Positions 17,872 through 26,558 of a stretch of 64,000 nucleotides of DNA are shown piece by piece. A model generated the notes under the pieces. The model saw only the letters and a program-made list of their open reading frames with translations, searched no databases and was not told the origin of the DNA. Location: positions 2,914,001 to 2,978,000 of the forward strand of contig NZ_CP107960.1 in NCBI RefSeq assembly GCF_036077095.1, written 5' to 3'. Source of the DNA: Streptomyces sp. NBC_00376 (GTDB lineage Bacteria > Actinomycetota > Actinomycetes > Streptomycetales > Streptomycetaceae). Within the stretch, counting starts at the first letter, position 1; each line of letters opens with the position of its first letter. A program made the position numbers and the translations under genes.

Positions 17872-19067
17872 CGGCGTTCTCCTGCGGTTGCGTCGGACAG
17901 CCGGGCGGCGACATGGCGTACCAGCCGTTCGAGGTCGGCGCAGTAGACGGACGGGTTGGCGAAGCCGTTCTCTGCGCGGTAGCGGTGTGCGTAGTGGCCG
18001 CCGCCGCAGACGGTCAGCAGCGGGCAGGCGCGGCAGGTGGCGGCCAGCGCGTCGGCGCCCGCCCGGCGGGCGGCCACGCCGGGGTGGCGCAGGGCGTCGT
18101 CGAAGGTGTGGCGGAAGACGTCGAGCCCGGTGGCGGCGGCCGTGTCGTAGGCGGACTTGAGGGAGTCGACCTGCTCGATCGCCCCGTCGGTCTCGACCAC
18201 GATCGCGTCGACGGGATCGAGGCCGAGGGCTTCGGTGGCGCCGGGCAGGCCCAGCAGCAGGGCTATGCACTCCTCGAAGAGCCGGACCCTGGTCTCCCGC
18301 CGTCCGGTGCGCCACCAGCGGTCGAAGACGGTGGTGAGCCAGTCGCCGTACGGGGTCGGGCGGCCGGACGCGGAGCCCGTGCGCGGCAGGCCCGGTGGGG
18401 GGTTCGTCCAGTTGCCGTGCGGCAGCAGCAGGTCGATGGCCGGGGGGTGCAGGTCGAGCAGCGACTCGTACATCTCGATGGGGTCGGTGCGGGGGTCGAC
18501 GACGGTGAGGATGCCGGCGTACGCGTCGGGGTGCCGGTCGGCGAGGAGCCGGGCGCCTCGCGAGGCGGCGGGCCAGGAGGGGCGTCCCGCGTGGTCGGTG
18601 CGCTGGGTGTTGTGGGCGGCCAGGCCGCCGTCGAGACTGATGCCGATGCGTATGCCGTGCCGGGCGAGCGTGGCGGTGCGGGCCTCGGTGAGCAGGGTCG
18701 CGTTGGTCTGGACGGTGGTGTGGACGGTGCAGCCCGCGGGTGCCAGGCCGCGTACCCGGTCGGCGAAGGCGGCCAGCCGGTGGGCGCCCGCGAGCAGGGG
18801 TTCGCCGCCGTGCAGGACGAGCGCGACGTGTCGCAGTCCGTGGGTGGCCGCGTGTTCGGCGATGCGGTGCGCGGTGCGGTCCAGGACGGCGGGTGCGGCG
18901 GCGGCCGGGCGGTCGCGCCAGGTGCGGTCGGGGCCCGCGTAGAGGTAGCAGTAGCGGCAGGCGAGATTGCAGCGGCCGTGCACCTTGACGATGAACTGCC
19001 CGAAGGAGGGCCCGGGTCGGTTCGGCCCGGCACATGGGGGCGTTTTCGGCGTCGCCTGTCGAGACAC
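17868..19067 (-). CDS. fxsB: radical SAM/SPASM protein FxsB-like
   Basis: About 399 residues. The radical SAM [4Fe-4S] motif is CNLACRYC (Cys33, 37, 40 from the chosen start) preceded by FIVKVHGR. GGEP and SLDGG follow. The C-terminal SPASM-like part has CRACPLLTVCGGGHYAHRYR and GFANPSVYCADL, which are hallmarks of FxsB. Family knowledge: such enzymes install three-residue cyclophane crosslinks in the C-terminus of a small partner peptide, here the gene 196 bases upstream. The GTG at 19067 leaves the usual short lead before the motif; GTG 19169 would add 34 low-complexity residues. It overlaps the HEXXH gene. Confidence 0.9.
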   Translation of the reverse strand: MSRQATPKTPPCAGPNRPGPSFGQFIVKVHGRCNLACRYCYLYAGPDRTWRDRPAAAAPAVLDRTAHRIAEHAATHGLRHVALVLHGGEPLLAGAHRLAAFADRVRGLAPAGCTVHTTVQTNATLLTEARTATLARHGIRIGISLDGGLAAHNTQRTDHAGRPSWPAASRGARLLADRHPDAYAGILTVVDPRTDPIEMYESLLDLHPPAIDLLLPHGNWTNPPPGLPRTGSASGRPTPYGDWLTTVFDRWWRTGRRETRVRLFEECIALLLGLPGATEALGLDPVDAIVVETDGAIEQVDSLKSAYDTAAATGLDVFRHTFDDALRHPGVAARRAGADALAATCRACPLLTVCGGGHYAHRYRAENGFANPSVYCADLERLVRHVAARLSDATAGERR

Positions 19068-19263
19068 TCCCGCACCCCCGTGCCGTTCGCATCCGCCGGC
19101 ACGGCCCCCGTCGCCGCCCCGAGGGGAGTATCCCTGGCTCGCCGCGGGGACAAACCCGTGCCCTGTCACGATGTCCTGTTCATCCGGGCCACCGGACCGA
19201 AATCGTGCGGCCCCGGCGCCGTCCCACCGGGCCGGGCCGCGGCCGGAAGGAGACGGCGGCGGG

Positions 19264-19482
19264 TCAGAAGGAGTTGTCGAACCCCCACAACATCTCCCGC
19301 GGCTGCTCGACCCGTCCGCGCAGATCCGCGACCACCTCGGCGAGCACCGGATGGTCCAGTGTCCGCAGTGCCTCCAGATCGAGCGCCAGCAGGTCCGGCA
19401 GCGCGTCCGGTCCGCCGGACGGGCCGTCCGGCGGACCGCCGTCCGGGATGTCCGTGTGCACCGTGCGCACCGTCTCGTTCAT
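19264..19482 (-). CDS. fxsA: FxSxx-COOH-type precursor peptide (FxsA-like)
   Basis: A 72-residue peptide. A Gly/Pro-rich N-terminus is followed by the conserved leader block LPDLLALDLEALRTLDHPVLAEVV and then a C-terminus ending REMLWGFDNSF. The leader and its position immediately upstream of fxsB identify it as the radical-SAM substrate. The family motif is F-x-S-x-x at the carboxyl end. Here the equivalent position is F-D-N-S-F, with Asn in place of Ser, and a Trp precedes it. The ATG at 19482 has a strong GGGGAGG ribosome-binding site 4 bases away. The carboxyl-terminal tail is the probable modified core. Confidence 0.85.
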   Translation of the reverse strand: MNETVRTVHTDIPDGGPPDGPSGGPDALPDLLALDLEALRTLDHPVLAEVVADLRGRVEQPREMLWGFDNSF

Positions 19483-19737
19483 CACGCCTCCCCGTAACAC
19501 CCCTCGCGCCCGCACCGGTGCGCTCGCCCTTGAGCGCCCGGCCGGGCCCGTGTACCTGATGTCCTGTGCGCCGGCACGCGTCCCGCGTACCGGCCGCCAA
19601 TGTACGGATGCCCCGCAGGACCGGGGCTACGCCTTGGCGAAGATGCCGTCGAGCGGCGTCGGTCGTGCGCCGGTCGCACCGCGGCGGCCCGCCACGCGAA
19701 GCCCCACGTCGCCCGCCCCGCGCCGTCCGGCGCCCCG
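19483..19737 (-). other. gap between the vWA gene and fxsA
   Basis: 255 bases without a supported gene. It ends in the fxsA ribosome-binding site and may carry a separate promoter for the peptide cassette, but I see no clear -35/-10 pair and no strong terminator hairpin. Confidence 0.4.
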
Positions 19738-22700
19738 TCAGCGCTCCAGCTCCGCCAGCCGCTCGGCGGTCGCGCCGCCCGCCGATCCGCCGCCGTCCGG
19801 CAGCTTGCGCCATTCCTGGCGGGCCGAGCGGTACGCGTCGCGTGCGGCCCGGGGGCGTCCCGCTCGCTCGTACGTCATGCCCCGCCAGTGGTTGGCCGTG
19901 GCCCCCAGTTCCACCGCTTGCCAGACCTGCTGCGGACTGTCCAGCTCCGCCTCCGCCCGGCCGGCCGCCTCCGCCGCCCCCCGGAACGCCTCGGCCGCGT
20001 CGTCGAGCCGGGCCGGGCGCTGGAGCACCCGGGCGGCGTCCAGGTGGGAGCGGCCCAGCTCCAGCCAGCAGCTTGCCTCGGTCAGCGGGTCGGCCGCCTC
20101 CTGGGCCGCGAGGCCGAAGAGGTGCTCGGCCTCGCGGAGGTCGACCCGGTCCTCGGTGGCACGGTGCCGGAGCATCAGTGCGCGGCCCAGCATCAGCAGC
20201 CGCTCGGCCTGGCGGGTGCTGCCCGCCGGCGTCTCCGTACGGCAGTCGCGCAGCACCCGGATCGCGGCGCCGATGTGCGGGCGGCCGTCCGGCAGCCGGG
20301 CCCGGCGCAGCAGGGTGCCGCCCCATTCGGCGAGCAGGTCGGTGTGGGCGCGCGAGTCGCGGGGGACGTCCCGGGCGGCGCGGGCGAACCAGTCGGCGGC
20401 GGCCACGAGTTCGTCGGGCTCGCCGGTGTGCTCGTACCGGGCGGCGCGGACCCGGCCGGCCCTGATCCGCAGCGCGGCGCGCTGCCGCTGATCGCGTACG
20501 GTCGCCAGGGCCTGTTCGACGAGTGTCGCGGCCTCGTCCGGTTCCTCGCCGGAGCCGAGCAGGGCGTCCACCAGATCGAGCAGGACGCGCACCTCGGTGC
20601 CCAGGGTGTGCCGGCCGCCGCCCTGTTCGAAGGCGGTGCGCAGGGAACGTGCGGCCTGGCCCGCGTACACCCGGGACTGTTCGGTGTCGGCGGTGGCCCC
20701 GGCCAGCTTCAGCATGGTCCTTCCGTGCGCCAGGGGCAGGGTTGTGGGGCGGTTCTCCTGGTCGGGCCAGACATCGGCGAACGCCTCCAGCATTCCGCAC
20801 GCGGCCTGGAGCAGGGCGGTGTCGCCGTCGAGCCGCCACTGCGCCTCCAGGGCCCTCACCCGTTCCAGGGTCAGCCGGAGGGCCTCGGCGGGGTCCAGGC
20901 CGGGGGCCGAGCAGGCGGCCGTGTACTCGCGGTCGGCACGGCGCAGCAGCTCCAGCGCGCCGCGCCGGTCGCCGCGCCGCCGCCGGTCGTCGGCTGCGGC
21001 GTGCAACACCTTGGCCAGTACGGCCCGTTCGCGTACCGCTGCGGGTTGCGCGGCGGCCCGTTCGGCGGCGTACTCGGCCTCGCGGAGCAGTTCGGCGTCG
21101 CCCTGGACCTCCCACAGCCGCAGCACGCAGCGGGCGTATTCCGCCCACAGTGCGGGGTCGGTGTCCGGTTGCTCCTCGCGCACGGCGGCGCCGCGCAGAA
21201 GCTGCACGGCGTCGATGAGGTACTGCACCATGCTGTCCGATTCGAACTGCCGCAGGAGGGCGCGGGCGCTCTCCACCGCGGTGTTCGGGGTCCGTACGGG
21301 GCTCGGGTGGCCCCCGCGTCCGGTCCGCATCACGAACTGCTCGGGCAGGGGCATGAAACGCTCCAGTACGCGGACCGCGACCTCGGCGAAGGGGTGGGGG
21401 ACGCGCGACCCGCCGCTTGCGCCGCTCTCCTCGTTCTCGCCACCCTCCTCGATCCCCCCGTCGGGCGTGCCGTCCTCCAGGGGGTCCGTACCGGCGGTGG
21501 CCGGTGTGGACGGGTATCTGCGTTCGTGCCGGCGTTCGCCGAGCTGGGCGAAGGCCAGGGCCGGGAAGTTCGGCCCGCCCCTGCCGAACCGCTGCTCGAT
21601 GTACTGCGAACAGTGTTTGAGCACGAGCAGCGCCTCGTCGCGGCCCAGCGGGCCGAGCAGCGCCTCCCGGACGCCGGGCACGAATTCGTACCACTGGCCG
21701 TCGTGCTCACCGCCGTCCTCGTTCCTGCTCCGCGTCAGCAACCCGCTGAGCAGCACCTCGGCGAGTTCGGACGGGCCCGAGTGGGGCAGCATCGTGCGCT
21801 GCACCAGCTGCATCACCGGGAGGTGCAGCGGGGCCGCCGCGAGGTAGACGGCCAGTTGCCCGGCGGCGGGTGAGGCCGCCGAGCGGAAGCGGCTGACCAG
21901 CTGGAGCGAGGAGAGTCCATCGCCCGCACGCTGCGCGGCCGCCGCCGGGTGATCGGCCCGCACCCAGCCGACCGCGCCGGAGATCTGTCCCGATCCGGTG
22001 CCGGAGAGCAGCCGGGCCCAGGCCGCCAGCGCCCCTTCCACCGGCGGGAGAACGGGTACGGCGAGGGCCCCCGGGTGCACGGCGGGGCCCGTACCCGGCT
22101 GCTCCACGACCTTGAGCACGGCGGCTCCGCCGGGTCCGTCGCCCCGGGACAGCGAACCGTAGGTGACCGGCAGTCTGGTGCGGTTCCACATCCGCTGCGG
22201 CAGCGGCTGGAGCACGGCGGCCGGGGCCTGCGCGGCCAGCTGGTGCAGCAGCCGGTGGGCCCGGCCGCTGTGCCAGAGCGGACCGGCGCAGTCGCTGACC
22301 AGGACGGTGACCCGGCGGCCGGTCGGATCGCTCAGCCGGTCCGCGGAGTTCAGCGGCGCCGCGGCCGGGTCGGGGCTGCGGCTCACCGCGGCCGCGCCGT
22401 CGGGGCCCTGGTGCAGATAGCGGACCTGCACGTCCCGGAAGGCACCCAACTGAGCGAATATCTGCTGGAGTTCGCCGAACATCCGGTCCCAGACCAGCAT
22501 CGAGGACGAGGCGTCCATGACGCACTGCAGGACCGCCTCGCCCCGGGACACGCCACGGAACACCGGAATGATCAACCCGCCTGCGCGGGCGCTGAGTTCG
22601 GCGGTCGCCGTCTCGTCGAGGGTGCTGCGCAGCGGCGGCGACGCGGGGTGGTAGCGCTGCAACGGCCTGAGTGCGCGCTGGAGTTCGAGGGGTGCGGGCA

Positions 22701-23364
22701 GCGCCGGGGCGGCTGGCACACCGAAGGCGAGGGCGGCCGTACGCCCCTTCCGGGCAGCGCCCGTGCCCGTGCCCGACGGGCCGCCGGGGCGGGCGCGGTC
22801 CGAGGGTCCGGTACGCGGTACGGGGTAGAGCGTGATCCGCCGGTCAGGGTCGCCGGGGTCCGCCCGTGGCAGGGGTTCGTCGCCCGGGGCGTCGTGCGCG
22901 GGCTTCGCGGCGTCGGGCCCTGGGGCCTCGGGCCGCCCGCTCGACGGCGGCTCCGGGGGCAGGCGGACACCCGGAATGTGCCCCTGCCCCCCGGTCACGG
23001 TGTCGGCGTCGGGGTCGGCAGACGGCGCGTCCGGGTGACGGGCCCAGCGGGCCAGCCAGAGCGCGTCGCGCAGCTGCTCGACGTCGGGGTCGAGCCCGGC
23101 CTCGCGCAGCCGCGCCACGAAGGCTGGGAAGAGCCCCGCGTCGTCGAGTCCCGTCCCATGCGGCACCACAACACCGTCGTCGCCGGAACCCGCCTCACGC
23201 GGCACAGCAACACCGTCGTCGGGCCCCGTCCCGCCCAGCACCGCAACACCGTCGTCGTCGGAACCCGCCTCACGCGGCACCACAGCCCTCTCCCCCGCCA
23301 CGCCGTCGCCGTCGCCGGGGTGGTGTTCGCCGTCCGGTCCGTGTCTCGCGCCGGCGCCCGCCAT
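19738..23364 (-). CDS. vWA-domain and TPR protein of a VMAP ternary system (SAV_2336-type)
   Basis: 1208 residues. The N-terminal ~75 residues are a degenerate acidic repeat (PREAGSDDDGVAV-like units). Residues ~78-110 (LFPAFVARLREAGLDPDVEQLRDALWLARW) match the N-terminus of SAV_2336-type proteins. A von Willebrand A domain follows, with MIDAS D284-x-S-x-S288 in CVMDASSSML. The C-terminal third is TPR-like helices. In vWA/MoxR/VMAP systems the vWA protein couples the AAA ATPase to an effector. ATG 23364 sits 8 bases after the MoxR stop, with GAGGTGAT as ribosome-binding site. Confidence 0.85.
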   Translation of the reverse strand: MAGAGARHGPDGEHHPGDGDGVAGERAVVPREAGSDDDGVAVLGGTGPDDGVAVPREAGSGDDGVVVPHGTGLDDAGLFPAFVARLREAGLDPDVEQLRDALWLARWARHPDAPSADPDADTVTGGQGHIPGVRLPPEPPSSGRPEAPGPDAAKPAHDAPGDEPLPRADPGDPDRRITLYPVPRTGPSDRARPGGPSGTGTGAARKGRTAALAFGVPAAPALPAPLELQRALRPLQRYHPASPPLRSTLDETATAELSARAGGLIIPVFRGVSRGEAVLQCVMDASSSMLVWDRMFGELQQIFAQLGAFRDVQVRYLHQGPDGAAAVSRSPDPAAAPLNSADRLSDPTGRRVTVLVSDCAGPLWHSGRAHRLLHQLAAQAPAAVLQPLPQRMWNRTRLPVTYGSLSRGDGPGGAAVLKVVEQPGTGPAVHPGALAVPVLPPVEGALAAWARLLSGTGSGQISGAVGWVRADHPAAAAQRAGDGLSSLQLVSRFRSAASPAAGQLAVYLAAAPLHLPVMQLVQRTMLPHSGPSELAEVLLSGLLTRSRNEDGGEHDGQWYEFVPGVREALLGPLGRDEALLVLKHCSQYIEQRFGRGGPNFPALAFAQLGERRHERRYPSTPATAGTDPLEDGTPDGGIEEGGENEESGASGGSRVPHPFAEVAVRVLERFMPLPEQFVMRTGRGGHPSPVRTPNTAVESARALLRQFESDSMVQYLIDAVQLLRGAAVREEQPDTDPALWAEYARCVLRLWEVQGDAELLREAEYAAERAAAQPAAVRERAVLAKVLHAAADDRRRRGDRRGALELLRRADREYTAACSAPGLDPAEALRLTLERVRALEAQWRLDGDTALLQAACGMLEAFADVWPDQENRPTTLPLAHGRTMLKLAGATADTEQSRVYAGQAARSLRTAFEQGGGRHTLGTEVRVLLDLVDALLGSGEEPDEAATLVEQALATVRDQRQRAALRIRAGRVRAARYEHTGEPDELVAAADWFARAARDVPRDSRAHTDLLAEWGGTLLRRARLPDGRPHIGAAIRVLRDCRTETPAGSTRQAERLLMLGRALMLRHRATEDRVDLREAEHLFGLAAQEAADPLTEASCWLELGRSHLDAARVLQRPARLDDAAEAFRGAAEAAGRAEAELDSPQQVWQAVELGATANHWRGMTYERAGRPRAARDAYRSARQEWRKLPDGGGSAGGATAERLAELER

Positions 23365-23371
23365 CAGCCCA

Positions 23372-24403
23372 TCACCTCGGCCGGTCGAGTCGCTGGATGA
23401 GCAGGTCGGCGAGGCGGTCGCGGCCGGCCGGGGCGGCGGCGTCGGTGAGGTAGATGGCGTTCAACAGCTGGTCCGTGGCGAGGAGTTCGCTGCGGGACCG
23501 CTCCAGGAAGTGGGCGATCAGGTCGTCCCCGGAGCGCGCCGCCTCGTCGCCGAGGTGGGCGCGCACGAAGGTGGCGAGGCGCTGGTGGTCGGGGCGCCCC
23601 AGCTCCAGATGGATGCAGCGGCGCATCAGCGGCGCCGGGAAGTCCCGCTCCCCGTTGCTGGTGAGCACCACGAACGGGAAGGCGGTGCACTGCACCCGGC
23701 CGCCCCGCACCGTCACCTTGTTGCCGTCGTCGTCGAGTACCCGCGCCTCGCCGTCGGGCAGCCGGTCGGCGATCCGCTCCAGCTCCGGAATGCCGAACTC
23801 GCCCTCTTCCAACACGTTGAGCAGGTCGTTCGGCAGGTCGATGTCGCTCTTGTCGAGCTCGTCGATGAGCAGCACGCGGGGCCGGTCCGAGGGAAGCAGC
23901 GCGGTGCCGAGCGGTCCGAGCCGGATGTAACTGCCCACATCGTCCGTGGCCGGGCCGGCGCCCGTGCCGGCTGCGGCGCTGTGCGCGGCGATCTGTACGT
24001 CCTGGAGCCGGGCGATCGCATCGTAGTGGTAGAGGCCGTCCAGCAGTGTCGTCCGGCTCACGATCGGCCAGCGCAGCACCCGGCCGAGCCCCAGTTCATG
24101 GGCGACCGAGTGAGCCAGCGTGCTCTTGCCCGCGCCGGGGGTGCCGGTGACCAGCAGCGGACGCCGCAGATAGAGCGCCGCGTTGATCATTTCGAGCTCC
24201 TCGGCGCCCGGCCGGTGGAGTTCGGCGACGTGCCGGTGGCCGCCGAGGCGCCGGTCGGCGGAGCCGTCCCCGTCCGGCTCGTCGGGGTCCGGGGCGCCAC
24301 GGCTCGCGAAGTCGCGCCAGGGCGGCGGCGGAGGCAACTGCTCGATGCCTTCGTGCGGTTCGCCGGCCCCTCGGTAGATGAGCCACTCGCTGGGTTCACT
24401 CAT
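23372..24403 (-). CDS. MoxR-family AAA ATPase
   Basis: 343 residues. An acidic, Pro-rich N-terminus (1-60) precedes the AAA core. Walker A is GTPGAGKST (87-95), Walker B VLLIDELDKS (178-187), and sensor 1 lies in VVLTSNGERDFP; the arginine finger region is PLMRRCIHLEL. MoxR ATPases remodel or insert cofactors in partner proteins together with vWA-domain proteins, and the vWA gene follows directly. ATG 24403 is preceded by GAGGAA. The gene belongs to the minus-strand array running from trypco1 to fxsT. Confidence 0.9.
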   Translation of the reverse strand: MSEPSEWLIYRGAGEPHEGIEQLPPPPPWRDFASRGAPDPDEPDGDGSADRRLGGHRHVAELHRPGAEELEMINAALYLRRPLLVTGTPGAGKSTLAHSVAHELGLGRVLRWPIVSRTTLLDGLYHYDAIARLQDVQIAAHSAAAGTGAGPATDDVGSYIRLGPLGTALLPSDRPRVLLIDELDKSDIDLPNDLLNVLEEGEFGIPELERIADRLPDGEARVLDDDGNKVTVRGGRVQCTAFPFVVLTSNGERDFPAPLMRRCIHLELGRPDHQRLATFVRAHLGDEAARSGDDLIAHFLERSRSELLATDQLLNAIYLTDAAAPAGRDRLADLLIQRLDRPR

Positions 24404-24491
24404 AACGTGTTCCTCGTCATCACTCGTCCGCCAGGGGCAGCAGTCGAACGTGGTTCACCGTAGTCATCCGGGACACCCCCCGAAAGAGGGT

Positions 24492-26558
24492 TCACGGAGC
24501 CTGCAACAACGGGCCGGGCGTGGGTGGTTGCGGGTTTCCGTAGACCAGGGCGATGCCGTCCGACCAGAACATGTCGGGCCTGCCCTCACGCACCCCTTTT
24601 CTCAGTTCATGGATCTTCTGCGGAAGCCGGTCGGCCACACCCGCCCCGTCGACCGTGTCGACGACCCGTAGGTGGAACTCGGTGCAGGACGCGGCCCGTT
24701 CGGTCCTCGGGCGCCGCCACAGGACCACGCCGAACCCGTCGTCGAGCACCCGCGCGAACCCCGCTACGCTCTGGGCGTCGGTCCGGCCGCCGTAGCGGCA
24801 GAACACCGGGACGGTCTCGTGCGGCAGTCCGCGCAGCTTCGCCGCCACGGGCACGGGTACCCGCATTCCGTCGTCGCAGTCCAGGACGGCGGCCCGGGTC
24901 GGACCGGTGTGGATGCGGTTCCAGCGCGCCTCGCGCTCCCGGACGGCGTCGTCGGACGGGGCGGTGCCCTCGTCCGAGCACCGGACGACCACCGGCCGCT
25001 GGACCCCGAGGGGCCGGCTGTCCGCGGGCAGCTGCCAGTTCTCGACCTCCAGGTCGAGCAGTGCCGGCGGCACCACGACCTGGAGGATCGCGGGGCTGTC
25101 GGGCTCGTCGCACATCCGGAACGCCTTCCCGAGGGAGGCGGCGAGCCTGGCCGGCAGTTCGTCGGCCCTGGTGCCCTGGTAGTTCTCGGTGACGGGCAGG
25201 TCGTCGGCGGTCATCCGGGCGACGACCCGCCAGTCGTACTGGTCCGGCTCCCAGGCGCGGGGCTCCAGATACAGCACGACGAACGTGGGGGCCCGCACCG
25301 GACGGACCGGCTCGTCGGCCGGTTCGGCCGTCCGCACGTGCTCGGCGCCCCGGTCGTACCGGCCCTGGTACCGGAGCCTGGCCATCTCTCGGCGGAACGG
25401 CGGTTTGAGCCGCTCTTTCGCGGTCTCGCGCACCCAGTCCCACAGGGCGTCCTCGGCGCGCTGGGTGGAGGGCACCACATAGGGGCGTTCGGCGGTGATG
25501 GCGCCCATGCAGTAGCGCAGGATCCGCTCCAGCGCCTCGTCGCCCTCGCGGGCGTCGTACAGGACGCCCAGCCCGTCGCGCCAGCCCCGGGGGGCCGGGA
25601 CGCCGACGGTCCGGTAGCCGTACCCGAGGCCGCCGAGGGTGTCGAGCAGGCTGCGGGTGCTGACCGGCGGCGGGAGCTTGGCGAGCCGGCCCAGCAGGTC
25701 GACGCGCTGCTGCGGGGTGAGCGCCGGGCCCGCCACGGCGCCCAGGTCCCGCTGGACGTCCGCCCAGGACTCCTCGTCGTCCACCGGGTTGTTGTGCCGG
25801 TCGGCGTGGTAGCGGTCGTGGGCGTGGAACACGGCCTGGTACGGGTCGTCGGACTCGGCCGTGGCGGCCTGGTCGGGCACGGGCAGCGTGCGCAGCCGCT
25901 CCACGCCGATCGCCGTACCGCCGTTCGTATCCATGGAGCGTGATTTGAGTACGCCGACGACCTCGCCCCTGGCCAGATCGACGACGGGTCCGCCGGACAT
26001 GCCCGCGTACAGCTGGCTCGCCTCGATCAGCACCTGTTCGTCGCCGTCGGCCCAGTCGTCGACGGTGCCCACCACCCGGCACTCCCGGCCGAGCCGCTTG
26101 AGCGCTCCGGCTCCGCCGTCCGCCCAGCCCGCGAAGTAGTACGCGCCGCGGTTCATGCCCGTGGAGCGCTCGCTGAGGTACACACAGGGGTGTTCGACGG
26201 GCCGCAGCAGCTGGATGAGCGCGAGGTCGGGGGCCGGCCAGCCGCCCGTGCCGGGCCACTCCTCGGGCAGGGCCGCCACGACCGTGCCCCCGACCCTGAC
26301 GGCGTCGCCGCCACGAGCGGTCTTGTAGACCACGTTCACCTGACGCCCCCTCCCCTCCATCGCCACGTGCGCGCACGTGAGGACCCAGCTCGGAGCGATG
26401 AAGAATCCGCTCCCCAGGAAGTCGCCGTCGGATCCTTCAGGGGCATACCCGGGCTCCGGACGATGGATGCGCACCGTGGCGTCCTTCACGAGGCGAATCA
26501 GCGCGGATTCGGCGCCGCCCGGCCCCTGCCACGCGCCCCCGCCCGGCGGCTGCGTCAC
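24492..26558 (-). CDS. trypsin-like serine protease with VMAP-type C-terminal domain
   Basis: 688 residues starting at GTG 26558, which overlaps the TGA of the trypco1 gene. The protease domain has a complete triad: His64 in VLTCAHV, Asp111 in APDLALIQL and Ser188 in AGMSGGPVVD. No signal peptide is visible, so it is probably cytoplasmic. A middle helical region (~285-360; PQQRVDLLGRLAKLP) resembles an effector-associated domain. The C-terminus (LQVVVPPALLDLEVENWQL, PVVVRCSDE, FGVVLWRRPR) matches the VMAP-C region as I remember it. This would be the effector of the vWA/MoxR/VMAP system. Its substrate is unknown. Confidence 0.83.
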   Translation of the reverse strand: MTQPPGGGAWQGPGGAESALIRLVKDATVRIHRPEPGYAPEGSDGDFLGSGFFIAPSWVLTCAHVAMEGRGRQVNVVYKTARGGDAVRVGGTVVAALPEEWPGTGGWPAPDLALIQLLRPVEHPCVYLSERSTGMNRGAYYFAGWADGGAGALKRLGRECRVVGTVDDWADGDEQVLIEASQLYAGMSGGPVVDLARGEVVGVLKSRSMDTNGGTAIGVERLRTLPVPDQAATAESDDPYQAVFHAHDRYHADRHNNPVDDEESWADVQRDLGAVAGPALTPQQRVDLLGRLAKLPPPVSTRSLLDTLGGLGYGYRTVGVPAPRGWRDGLGVLYDAREGDEALERILRYCMGAITAERPYVVPSTQRAEDALWDWVRETAKERLKPPFRREMARLRYQGRYDRGAEHVRTAEPADEPVRPVRAPTFVVLYLEPRAWEPDQYDWRVVARMTADDLPVTENYQGTRADELPARLAASLGKAFRMCDEPDSPAILQVVVPPALLDLEVENWQLPADSRPLGVQRPVVVRCSDEGTAPSDDAVREREARWNRIHTGPTRAAVLDCDDGMRVPVPVAAKLRGLPHETVPVFCRYGGRTDAQSVAGFARVLDDGFGVVLWRRPRTERAASCTEFHLRVVDTVDGAGVADRLPQKIHELRKGVREGRPDMFWSDGIALVYGNPQPPTPGPLLQAP

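Noticed and set aside
19600..23400. Long + strand frames opposite the vWA gene
   Set aside because: They mirror the repeat and TPR composition of the real gene and have no recognisable domains.
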